Below are positions 1 through 6,096 of a DNA stretch of 9,336 nucleotides, piece after piece. The stretch's first letter is position 1; each line of letters begins with the position of its first letter. Source of the stretch: Candidatus Neomicrothrix sp. UBA2517 (GTDB taxonomy: Bacteria > Actinomycetota > Acidimicrobiia > Acidimicrobiales > UBA8592); the NCBI GenBank assembly GCA_002341185.1, contig DDNP01000026.1:1-9336 (forward strand). The letters are read 5' to 3'. A model generated the notes under the pieces. The model made no database searches, was not told the origin of the DNA, and saw only the letters and a program-made list of their open reading frames with translations. The translations under genes were made by a program, and so were the position numbers.

Positions 1-1050
1 CCTACACCTACACCACAAAATAGGACGGCTACCATAGCCTTCACAGGAGATATTCTCAGCCATTCGCCAGTCTTCGAAGCTGCCAAGCGCTACGGCGATA
101 CCGCAAAGGACTATAACTACTTACCGATGTTCTCTAAGATAAGTGAATTAATCCAAGGCGCAGATCTTGCAATCTGTCATCTCGAAACTCCGATCTCGGC
201 CGATAATAAAGAACTTTCCGGGTATCCAATATTTAATGCTCCAAAAGAATTAGCCAATGACTTAGCAAGCGTGGGTTACAACGGTTGTTCCACGGCCTCA
301 AACCATTCTCTTGACAAAGGGTCTAAAGGGGTGTTCTCAACGCTAGATCAATTAGAAGCGGCCGGTCTTAAATGGGCAGGCATGGCAAGAAATATGCAAG
401 AGAAGCAGATACCCACCTTTTACCTAGTTAATGAAATCGTGATAGCGCATCTCTCTTACACATATGGATTGAACGGTTTCCTAATTCCAAGCAAACTACC
501 ATTTCTCGTCGATGTCATAGAGGCAGAGGCGATAATTGAAGAAGCAGCACTAGCACGACAATTTGGGGCTGATTACGTCGTTTTGAGCCTCCAGTGGGGA
601 AATGAATATCAACATGACCCGTCACCTTTCCAACTAGAGCTCGCCGAAGAGCTACTCAACGATCCCAATATCGACATAATTGTAGGAAGTCATGCGCATG
701 TAATCCAGCCAATTGGAACTATCAACGACAAACCTGTGATCTATGGTTTAGGAAATTTTTTATCAAATCAGTCATTCAATTGCTGTCCTGATGCTTCCCA
801 AAATGGAGTGATCGTATTTGTAGAAATTGAGGGGCAACGCGGTGAAGTCCACACCACCAAAAAAATATCTGTAACACCAACAAGAGTCGATAGGTCAAAC
901 TATGAGATAGTTCCATTGTTTGATGAAATTATGAGTCTGGAGGTGGGGTCATATTTCAGAAATATATACGAACGCGCATTCAGTGAAACGATGACCTTGC
1001 TCGAACAGTTAGGGAGGGAGTTCGATCTGGAAGTCAAAGAGAGGGATTAG
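1..1050 (+). CDS. CapA-family metallophosphatase-like protein (5' end outside window)
   Basis: This is the C-terminal 349 residues of a CapA/PgsA-type protein (poly-gamma-glutamate capsule synthesis family, calcineurin-like metallophosphatase fold). The frame is open from base 1, so the ATG at 127 is internal and the true start lies upstream. Family motifs appear in order: a GD metal-binding motif (GDILSH, bases 46-63), an HLETP block (178-192, usually NLETP), ASNHSLDKG (295-321), GSHAHVIQP (685-711) and GLGNFLSNQ (745-771). The visible part opens with a Pro/Thr-rich linker (PTPTPQ), typical of an extracytoplasmic domain tethered behind a signal or lipoprotein peptide, which would be off-window. 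Known members act at the cell surface in polyglutamate or cell-envelope metabolism. No capB/capC-like gene is visible here, so the substrate is unknown. The stop codon overlaps the end of the convergent small gene by 4 bases. The family call is firm; the physiological role is open. Confidence 0.9.
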   Translation, partial: PTPTPQNRTATIAFTGDILSHSPVFEAAKRYGDTAKDYNYLPMFSKISELIQGADLAICHLETPISADNKELSGYPIFNAPKELANDLASVGYNGCSTASNHSLDKGSKGVFSTLDQLEAAGLKWAGMARNMQEKQIPTFYLVNEIVIAHLSYTYGLNGFLIPSKLPFLVDVIEAEAIIEEAALARQFGADYVVLSLQWGNEYQHDPSPFQLELAEELLNDPNIDIIVGSHAHVIQPIGTINDKPVIYGLGNFLSNQSFNCCPDASQNGVIVFVEIEGQRGEVHTTKKISVTPTRVDRSNYEIVPLFDEIMSLEVGSYFRNIYERAFSETMTLLEQLGREFDLEVKERD

Positions 1051-1376
1051 GGTCCCTGAAGGTTCTTCCTTCCTTGTCTCCGAACACTCACAATCGCCAC
1101 AATAGGGAAAAGAACGAGAAGCCCTAACAGTGTGATTTGTAACGCTCCTCCACGGTCAGTGATGCTCTCAGGGGCAACTCCCGAACCAGGTTTAGGAATA
1201 ATGCTGTTACCTTCATCATACTGATATACCTTAACCCCATCCCCGCTGTCATCTTGAGCATAAGCGATACCATGTGAGGCACAGTTAAAGGAAAGAAAGG
1301 CAAGCAAGATCCCTCCTACGGTGAACGCTCTTGCAATCCGAGAGGGGAGGAAATTCAAGGCCATAATATGTGTCAT
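1047..1376 (-). CDS. Small secreted/single-pass membrane protein of unknown function
   Basis: I do not recognise a family. The 109-residue product has the architecture of a real exported protein. A basic N-terminus (SRIAR) is followed by a hydrophobic core (about residues 20-31) and a plausible signal peptidase I site after AYA (about residue 40). A short acidic and Pro/Gly-rich extracytoplasmic segment follows, then a hydrophobic helix (about 78-97) and a basic tail (RRQGRK). That predicts a type I topology with a tiny outside loop. An alternative ATG lies four codons downstream, at 1364; neither start has a good Shine-Dalgarno sequence. It converges with the CapA gene (stop codons overlap) and diverges from the mutY-like gene. 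No substrate or partner can be named. Its topology argues that it is not just antisense noise. Confidence 0.6.
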   Translation of the reverse strand: MTHIMALNFLPSRIARAFTVGGILLAFLSFNCASHGIAYAQDDSGDGVKVYQYDEGNSIIPKPGSGVAPESITDRGGALQITLLGLLVLFPIVAIVSVRRQGRKNLQGP

Positions 1377-1406
1377 TACTCAATCTTAGGACTACGTTCA
1401 AGAGTG

Positions 1407-2267
1407 ATGCATAGTAATACCGTCTCCAAAGTTTTTTTGTGGTGGGACAGTGAAAAAAGGGATCTTCCATGGCGAATCAGTAGAGATCCGTGGGCAATAC
1501 TTGTCTCAGAATTTATGCTCCAGCAAACCCAAGCTTCTCGAGTTGTGCCGAAATACAACCTGTTCCTAGAGCGTTTCCCCAACCCATCCTTGTGTGCGAA
1601 TAGCAATCCTGGGGAAGTTATTGAGCTCTGGAGTGGGCTTGGCTATAACCGAAGGGCGATCAATCTCTACCGAGCTGCGAAAACAATTACAGAAAAACAT
1701 CAGGGGATCGTCCCCGATGAACTTTCGATTCTTTTAGACCTCCCTGGAATAGGTGATTATACCGCAAGAGCGATATTGGCTTTTTCGTATGAGCAGGATG
1801 TAGCTGTGGTTGATGTAAATGTGAAAAGAGTTCTCTCGCGTTTAGAAGGAAAGACCTTGTCTATGAAAGAAACGCAGAGTACCGCAGATCAGAATCTCCC
1901 TAAAGGTGAAGGATGGCGATGGAATCAAGCAATGATTGAAATTGGCGCAACAATATGCACTGCGAGAAAAACTCAATGTGGTAATTGCCCACTCAAGACA
2001 ACCTGTGCTTGGTCGAAGGACCAAACAGCGCCCGACCCTGCTATCTCACCGAAGAGAAAGAAACTTGACACCTTCGAAGGTTCTGACAGACAAGGTAGAG
2101 GAAAATTAATCAATGCATTGCGTAATGAGCCAGTAATGGAAAAGGACGTCCCTCAAATATTAGGCTGGACAAATGACCTCGATAGATGCAAGCGTGTTCT
2201 GAGGAAACTAGAAAAGGATGGACTTGTCGTGATCACAGACTCAAGAAAAATATCTCTGCCTTCATGA
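1407..2267 (+). CDS. mutY: A/G-specific adenine DNA glycosylase (MutY family), NUDIX-less
   Basis: This is a base-excision repair enzyme predicted to remove adenine mispaired with 8-oxoguanine. With the start at 1407 the product has 286 residues. LPWR (20-23) is followed by the SEFMLQQTQ block with catalytic Glu35. The helix-hairpin-helix LPGIGDYTA spans 112-120, and catalytic Asp136 sits in VVDVNVKRVL. A [4Fe-4S] cluster motif C-x6-C-x2-C-x5-C is formed by Cys184, 191, 194 and 200. The second Tyr of the usual GLGYY motif is Asn81. After the cluster there is only a short winged-helix-like tail instead of the C-terminal NUDIX-like 8-oxoG-recognition domain, as in many actinobacterial MutYs. 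In-frame starts at 1368 (ATG) and 1404 (GTG) are possible. I chose 1407 because the N-terminus then matches E. coli MutY in length and does not overlap the divergent gene. The next gene starts 7 nt downstream, so co-transcription is likely. Confidence 0.9.
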   Translation: MHSNTVSKVFLWWDSEKRDLPWRISRDPWAILVSEFMLQQTQASRVVPKYNLFLERFPNPSLCANSNPGEVIELWSGLGYNRRAINLYRAAKTITEKHQGIVPDELSILLDLPGIGDYTARAILAFSYEQDVAVVDVNVKRVLSRLEGKTLSMKETQSTADQNLPKGEGWRWNQAMIEIGATICTARKTQCGNCPLKTTCAWSKDQTAPDPAISPKRKKLDTFEGSDRQGRGKLINALRNEPVMEKDVPQILGWTNDLDRCKRVLRKLEKDGLVVITDSRKISLPS

Positions 2268-2274
2268 TTAACAT

Positions 2275-3489
2275 ATGAACGACCTAGTACCCCTTACCGC
2301 TGAGGAAGCCCGAAAAATCAACCTCGGTGCTCAAGGTTTTTCCCACGAAAGAACACCGGATGAAGCAAGCGCTGCTGAGCTTGAATCAATAATGAACGCC
2401 ATGAAAGTCGTGCAACTTGACGCAGTGCCCATAGTGGTAAGGACCCAATACCTTCCCTTCTTCTCAAGGTTGGGAAATTATGAAATGAGCCTGTATGAAG
2501 AAATTGCATATAAGCAAGATAAATGGTTTGAGCTATGGGCTCATGAAGCGAGCATCGCACCAGTCAAAAGTGAGCCATTCTTTCGATTTATAAAAGATCG
2601 CGCCAAAAAAGGTGAAACATGGAAAGGGCTATACAAAGTAGCTACTGAAGAACCTGAATACGTCAAAACAGTACTTGAAGAAGTTAAACAACGAGGCCCA
2701 CTAGAAGCGAAGCACTTAAATGATCCAAGATATATAAAAAAATCAGGGTGGGGAAGTCGGTCTGTTGGCCAACTCGCCTTAAATTGGCTATATCGGATAG
2801 GAGAAGTTGGAATTCGAAGAGGAAATAATTTTGAAAAGAAATATGACCTAATCTCTAATATTGTCCCGTCTGAGATTCTCTCACTTCCAAGCCCAACAGA
2901 AGAAGAATCATTAAAGAAACTCTACCTCTGGGCTACGAGCGCAATGGGTGTTGCAAGCGCAAGAGACATACAAGACTATTTTCGTACCCGCTCCTCTAAT
3001 ACCCGTACTTTGCTCCAAGAACTTCAAGATGAAGGTCTCCTTACAAGAGTAGAGGTGGAAGGTTGGGGTTTAGAATCCTTCGCTATAAGCGGTTTCGGCA
3101 TCCCAAAAGAAATTTCGCCAACCTGTTTTCTGTCTCCATTCGATCCGATCATCTGGAACCGTGAACGTCTAAGAAGAATCTTTGGTTTTGATTACAAGCT
3201 TGAAATATATAAACCGAAATCGAAACGGGAATTTGGTTATTATGTGTTGCCCTTCATGCATAATGGTCAGATTGTAGCCAGAGTCGATCTAGCCAATAGG
3301 CGACAAACAGGTGTCCTGGAAGTTTTGGGGGCTTTCTGTGAACCCTCATATGATAGGGGAGCTATCTCTAAGCCTTTATGGGAAGAAATCTCACTACTAG
3401 CGACGTTCGTAGGGTGTCCAGTAATTCAAATCAAACGCAGGGGAAACTTGTCCCAACCATTAAGAATTGAACAAAAAATGACTAAGTAA
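2275..3489 (+). CDS. YcaQ-like winged-helix DNA glycosylase (HTH_42 family)
   Basis: The 404-residue protein belongs to the HTH_42/YcaQ-AlkZ superfamily, whose characterised members unhook interstrand crosslinks or remove bulky alkylated bases. The diagnostic catalytic motif is Q-L-D (Gln47-Asp49) followed by VVRTQYLPFFSRLG. The Q-hydrophobic-D form marks the YcaQ-like branch, while AlkZ-type self-resistance enzymes have Q-x-Q. Other family blocks are ELWAHEAS (about residues 85-92), a central winged-helix portion (SARDIQDYF ... LLQELQDEGLL), and the C-terminal LSPFDPIIWNRERL ... FGFDYKLEIY ... GYYVLPF ... RVDL series. Length is normal for the family. It lies 7 nt after mutY with no convincing Shine-Dalgarno sequence, suggesting translation by re-initiation. 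Its 3' end overlaps the convergent selenoprotein gene by 8 bases. There is no antibiotic biosynthesis context, so a housekeeping repair role is likelier than self-resistance. Confidence 0.87.
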   Translation: MNDLVPLTAEEARKINLGAQGFSHERTPDEASAAELESIMNAMKVVQLDAVPIVVRTQYLPFFSRLGNYEMSLYEEIAYKQDKWFELWAHEASIAPVKSEPFFRFIKDRAKKGETWKGLYKVATEEPEYVKTVLEEVKQRGPLEAKHLNDPRYIKKSGWGSRSVGQLALNWLYRIGEVGIRRGNNFEKKYDLISNIVPSEILSLPSPTEEESLKKLYLWATSAMGVASARDIQDYFRTRSSNTRTLLQELQDEGLLTRVEVEGWGLESFAISGFGIPKEISPTCFLSPFDPIIWNRERLRRIFGFDYKLEIYKPKSKREFGYYVLPFMHNGQIVARVDLANRRQTGVLEVLGAFCEPSYDRGAISKPLWEEISLLATFVGCPVIQIKRRGNLSQPLRIEQKMTK

Positions 3490-3997
3490 TAAGCGATGAC
3501 ACTATTTGCTTGAAGACGCTATTGGCAATCTCAATCATTTCTTCATCCGTTCTATCCTGAATGGGGTGAGACGTGAAAACGCAGGCGGGGGAAGAAGCTA
3601 AAGCTTCACATTGATCAACAGCCGCAGTAATAAACTGCTCAGTTGCAACTATCACTCCAGGAATGCCACGTTTTTCAAGATCGGTCATGTCATGCACACT
3701 GCATGTGGTGCAACTACCTCAATCTGCGAGCGCTTCAATCACAGCGTCGCATTGCGATGCTATCTCATGTCTCAAATCAACTGGAGCCGGTTTGGTGAAG
3801 GTTGGTTTGGTAAAGCGCTTTACATCTGCTCCTGCTTGAATGAGCAATTCCTCAAGTGCGTCCAGAAAAACATTCCCTCGAGGCTTGCTAATATCAAGCA
3901 AACCAATCGAAGACCCATCTAAAGTTCGAAGTCGTGCAGGGCTTACAACGAGTTCCTTAGTCACTTCTGATGTAGGGTCGAGGACTTTAATAGTCAC
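3482..3997 (-). CDS. UGSC-motif selenoprotein (in-frame UGA read as selenocysteine)
   Basis: One 171-residue gene split by an in-frame TGA at codon 93 (3721-3719). The segment before it ends in CDAVIEALAD. The segment after it reads GSCTTCSVHDMTDLEKRGIP, so decoding the UGA as selenocysteine gives U-G-S-C-x-x-C, the signature of the UGSC (seleno)protein family, whose homologues often have Cys at the U position. Both halves match that family as I remember it: DGSSIGLLD and KPxxxKPAP before the motif, a VATEQF strand after it, and a C-terminal HPIQDRT block. The start is the GTG at 3997, because AAGGAG lies 8 nt upstream and GTG overlaps the preceding stop as GTGA; the longer frame from 4048 has neither feature. 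A hairpin suitable as a SECIS follows the UGA. The fold and spacing suggest a cytoplasmic thiol/selenol oxidoreductase. Its substrate is unknown. Reading the UGA as a stop would remove all the redox-active residues. Confidence 0.87.
3691..3705 (-). promoter_or_regulatory. Candidate bacterial SECIS hairpin
   Basis: On the minus strand the sequence reads CATGCA-GTG-TGCATG, a perfect 6-bp stem with a 3-nt loop. Nineteen nucleotides separate the UGA from the loop, and the loop begins with G. Known bacterial SECIS elements have a short upper stem, a conserved G among the first two loop bases, and a UGA-to-loop distance of roughly 16-37 nt; all three fit. A GGU just after the UGA could pair with an ACC at 3685-3683 to form a lower stem. 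Alternative folds exist, for example TGCAC pairing with GTGCA over a 10-nt loop. The structure was read by eye and not calculated. Confidence 0.65.
3719..3721 (-). other. Recoded UGA codon (selenocysteine 93)
   Basis: This in-frame TGA is predicted to be read as selenocysteine. It stands directly before GSC in the UGSC motif, with open family-like sequence on both sides and a hairpin just downstream. UGA serves as the normal stop for mutY, the flavin reductase, the thioredoxin-fusion gene and the HAD gene, so a general reassignment of UGA is excluded. Confidence 0.85.
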
Positions 3998-5442
3998 TTT
4001 ACGATCTCCTTCGTCGTATATTTGCTTCCCTTGTCGCCAGAAAGCCAACCAGCGATACTGGTAGAGAAGAGTCCTGCTCCACCACCACCAAAGACTATAA
4101 TCAATCCGCCATCAGGTCTAAACTTGGGGAGTTCCATCCCAGCAAAGTCCTCAGGAAGCCCCTCGGCTATGCCGTTCGCTCCTCGGATTAGTTCGTCAGT
4201 GCTTCGAATAGAATGTTCAATTATTGCACGATTTAGATCTTCTTTAGACCAACCAGCGTCTGTGAATCGTGCCGCATGTTCAGGGCTGATTACCAAGATC
4301 GCATCCATCCCAAGGACAATCTTAGGATGACAATTAGAAAGGAGTCCCATAGCGAGGCTTCGCGCTAGTTCATCAGGGGATCGGGACAACTGATCGGTTA
4401 TTAACCTAGGTCCTTCACCCGGGAAAACCGTTACTGTATTCTGTGAAGGCGAAAATCCCTGACTTTGGGAATAGGAGGACCAAGGAGACCCTTCCTCATC
4501 CTCAGCGAAACACAAACCTACTTTTGCTGGACTTCCATGAGTTGCTCGGTCTACCCCGCTGGGCTTTCCACCACCGACGTTCCTGATTGTTAACTGAACG
4601 GCTCTCCCTATTGTACTATTGGCACGATTGCCCTGACCAAGAAGGTTCATCCCAGAATTCATACCCACTTCATGGCGTATGGGACCATTCACAAACATCA
4701 CAGGGCCAACTGGCATCGTAGTTGCTAGTAAACCATGCATATTGAATTCATCAGTGCAGACAGCCTCCAAAGCGGATAAGACGATTGGTAAATATTCAGG
4801 TTTGCAACCAGCCATGACTGCATTGATAGCAACCTTTTCTATTGAAAGATCAACAAGATTTGGAGGCACTGCTGCAAGGATTTCATCAGATGACCTAGTA
4901 GTTCCTTCAAGCATTCGTGATACACGTTCAGATGTTGGCGGAACTAAGGGAAGCCCGTCGGACCAACCTAACTCATACATTTTTTCAAACTCATCTTCAG
5001 TCGTTGCGAATTCAACTAAACGGCTACCCAATCCCGATCCGTATTTCTTTTCAAGCGAAGGAAGCAGGTCCGGGTTGACGCTAAGTGATCCGCATCCAGG
5101 GCTAAAATCTTGAAAGCTTTCGGAGCAAAGGTCAGGGAATTCACAGAAGTCTTCCCATTCACTTTTTAGCCAGCCAACAATTCTGCCTACTTCAACTCCA
5201 TCCTCAAATTTTAATAATGAGGGGACAGTCTCAATGCCATATTGAAAACTTAATCGCAAGTTTGAATCATCAACAGTTATGTTTAGCGCAGGAAAATTCT
5301 TATTGTCTTGTGAAAAGATCGCATTGAGTTGACCTGAATCAGCAAATCTCGACAAAACTGGCTCGATTAACAAGCACGTAGGGCAATCCTCCTTAACAAA
5401 AGCGACATAACCATCTCTAAATAGTCCAAGGTCAGAGTCCAT
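3994..5442 (-). CDS. Thioredoxin-like domain fused to a conserved domain of unknown function; partner of UGSC protein
   Basis: The 482-residue protein has two parts (numbering from the ATG at 5442; a TTG one codon earlier is less likely). Residues 1 to about 100 look like a thioredoxin fold: a CPTC redox motif at 20-23, a VDD strand near 57-59, and a predicted cis-Pro at 74 in ETVPSLLKFEDG. A GCGS motif follows at 116-119. From about 145 onward comes a large conserved-looking domain with GLPLVPPT (163-170), AINAVMAGCKPEY, VNGPIRHEVGMNSG, GQGNRANSTIGRA, DRATHGSPAKVGLCFAEDEEGSPW and a near-terminal GGGG run (452-455). I recall this domain from uncharacterised proteins, often near UGSC genes, but I know no activity for it. 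There is no signal peptide, so it is probably cytoplasmic. It is coupled to the UGSC gene by a GTGA overlap, which suggests that the thioredoxin domain reduces, or is oxidised by, the selenoprotein. The role is inferred. Confidence 0.75.
   Translation of the reverse strand: MDSDLGLFRDGYVAFVKEDCPTCLLIEPVLSRFADSGQLNAIFSQDNKNFPALNITVDDSNLRLSFQYGIETVPSLLKFEDGVEVGRIVGWLKSEWEDFCEFPDLCSESFQDFSPGCGSLSVNPDLLPSLEKKYGSGLGSRLVEFATTEDEFEKMYELGWSDGLPLVPPTSERVSRMLEGTTRSSDEILAAVPPNLVDLSIEKVAINAVMAGCKPEYLPIVLSALEAVCTDEFNMHGLLATTMPVGPVMFVNGPIRHEVGMNSGMNLLGQGNRANSTIGRAVQLTIRNVGGGKPSGVDRATHGSPAKVGLCFAEDEEGSPWSSYSQSQGFSPSQNTVTVFPGEGPRLITDQLSRSPDELARSLAMGLLSNCHPKIVLGMDAILVISPEHAARFTDAGWSKEDLNRAIIEHSIRSTDELIRGANGIAEGLPEDFAGMELPKFRPDGGLIIVFGGGGAGLFSTSIAGWLSGDKGSKYTTKEIVK
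4006..4011 (-). promoter_or_regulatory. Shine-Dalgarno fixing the GTG start of the UGSC gene
   Basis: AAGGAG on the minus strand lies 8 nt before the GTG at 3997, inside the last codons of the upstream thioredoxin-fusion gene. The GTG overlaps that gene's TGA as GTGA, the classic arrangement for translational coupling. The ATG at 4048 has no comparable site. Confidence 0.8.
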
Positions 5443-5449
5443 CAAAATA

Positions 5450-5478
5450 ATATTAACATCGCTATTGAGGCACTACAA
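5450..5478 (-). promoter_or_regulatory. Candidate leaderless promoter for the Trx-fusion/UGSC operon
   Basis: On the minus strand, TTGTAG (5478-5473) and TAATAT (5455-5450) are separated by 17 nt. The -10 box ends 7 nt before the ATG at 5442, which would place the transcription start at or next to the start codon. No Shine-Dalgarno sequence precedes this ATG, which is consistent with a leaderless mRNA, common in Actinobacteria. The -35 match is only partial. Confidence 0.45.
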
Positions 5479-5484
5479 AGCCTC
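5467..5484. repeat. Inverted repeat in the divergent intergenic region
   Basis: GAGGC (5467-5471) and GCCTC (5480-5484) form a perfect 5-bp inverted repeat around an 8-nt spacer. It covers the proposed -35 box of the minus-strand redox operon and lies about 110 nt upstream of the flavin reductase start. It could be an operator controlling either direction. A repeat this short can arise by chance. Confidence 0.3.
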
Positions 5485-5592
5485 GTGTGATGCTGAGATG
5501 ATATTAAGAGTAGGTTGGCGAGTGCCGCTACAGTTACCACACAGAACTCTGAGTAGCGTCTAACCTTATGAATTAGAGAAACGGAGATTACA

Positions 5593-6096
5593 ATGTCAAA
5601 CATGACCATAGAATCAGGAGACTTTCGGAAAGTCCTAGGCAAGTACCCAACAGGCGTTACGTTAGTTAGTTCTCAGGACGACCATGGACCTTTTGCGATG
5701 GTTATAGGGTCTTTCGGCTCGGTTTCACTTGATCCGCCGCTAGTTCAATTCATGCCTGCAAAAGAGTCAGGAACCTGGTCAAGAATCAAGAAGACTGGTA
5801 AATACTGCGTGAACGTACTTGGAGAACACCAACTTGAACTCAGTAACAGCTTTTTTGACAAAGAAAAAGATCCATTTGAAGCAATCCAATGGAGCGAAAG
5901 CACTCTTGGGTCCCCAATTATCGAAGGTTGCGTTGCATGGATTGACTGTTCAATAGGCGATGTGCACGAAGCCGGCGACCATTACATCGTAATCGGGGAA
6001 GTCCAAGGCATCGGCGCTACCGAGAAAGACGACGGCCCGCTCTTGTTCCTCGGAGGAGCCTACGGCTCATTTAATAAAGATATAGGAGGGAACTGA
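5593..6096 (+). CDS. Flavin reductase (FMN-binding split-barrel family)
   Basis: The 167-residue protein matches the flavin reductase-like, FMN-binding domain (NAD(P)H:flavin oxidoreductases that often supply reduced flavin to a monooxygenase). Motifs run in order: FRKVLGKYPTGVTLV (about residues 11-25), an SFGSVSLDPPLVQF block (about 40-53) that normally contacts flavin, the YCVNVLGEHQ strand, the CSIGDVHEAGDHYIVIGEV block with the His-Ala-Gly-Asp-His motif, and a C-terminal PLLFLGGAYG. The length is normal for the family. GGAG (5583-5586) lies 6 nt before the ATG; a second ATG three codons later is possible. It is divergent from the thioredoxin/UGSC operon and translationally coupled to the gamma-carbonic-anhydrase-like gene. 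No monooxygenase partner is present in the window, so the electron acceptor is unknown. Confidence 0.87.
   Translation: MSNMTIESGDFRKVLGKYPTGVTLVSSQDDHGPFAMVIGSFGSVSLDPPLVQFMPAKESGTWSRIKKTGKYCVNVLGEHQLELSNSFFDKEKDPFEAIQWSESTLGSPIIEGCVAWIDCSIGDVHEAGDHYIVIGEVQGIGATEKDDGPLLFLGGAYGSFNKDIGGN
6084..6090 (+). promoter_or_regulatory. Strong Shine-Dalgarno for the gamma-CA-like gene
   Basis: AGGAGGG lies 5 nt before the ATG at 6096 and inside the last codons of the flavin reductase. The TGA stop and the ATG share one base (TGATG), indicating coupled translation. Confidence 0.8.

Noticed and set aside
1..16. Direct repeat CCTACACCTACA at the window edge
   Set aside because: It simply encodes the Pro-Thr linker of the CapA-like protein.
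1368..1406. Longer MutY N-terminus starting at ATG 1368
   Set aside because: The 13 extra residues are not seen in MutY relatives, have no Shine-Dalgarno sequence and overlap the divergent gene's start; not fully excluded.
3482..3697. A separate 71-residue protein starting at GTG 3697
   Set aside because: The frame is open upstream to the UGA and carries the GSCTTC part of the UGSC motif, so it is the C-terminal half of the selenoprotein.
3482..3997. Pseudogene with a premature stop
   Set aside because: The stop is UGA exactly at the family's Sec/Cys position, followed by a SECIS-like hairpin and intact downstream coding sequence.
3719..4048. A separate 109-residue protein starting at ATG 4048 and ending at 3719
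   Set aside because: Its end is the selenocysteine UGA, and its first 17 codons overlap the upstream gene without a ribosome site; the GTG at 3997 is the better start of a longer gene.
4022..5113. Plus-strand open frames of 102 and 144 codons
   Set aside because: Ser/Pro-rich translations antisense to the well-supported thioredoxin-fusion gene; shadow frames.
5546..5554. Small palindrome ACTC-T-GAGT upstream of the flavin reductase
   Set aside because: Too short to distinguish from chance, with no clear promoter boxes around it.
5442..5642. Minus-strand 66-codon frame across the divergent intergenic region
   Set aside because: It overlaps the flavin reductase start antisense, has no family-like sequence, and would remove the promoter region.
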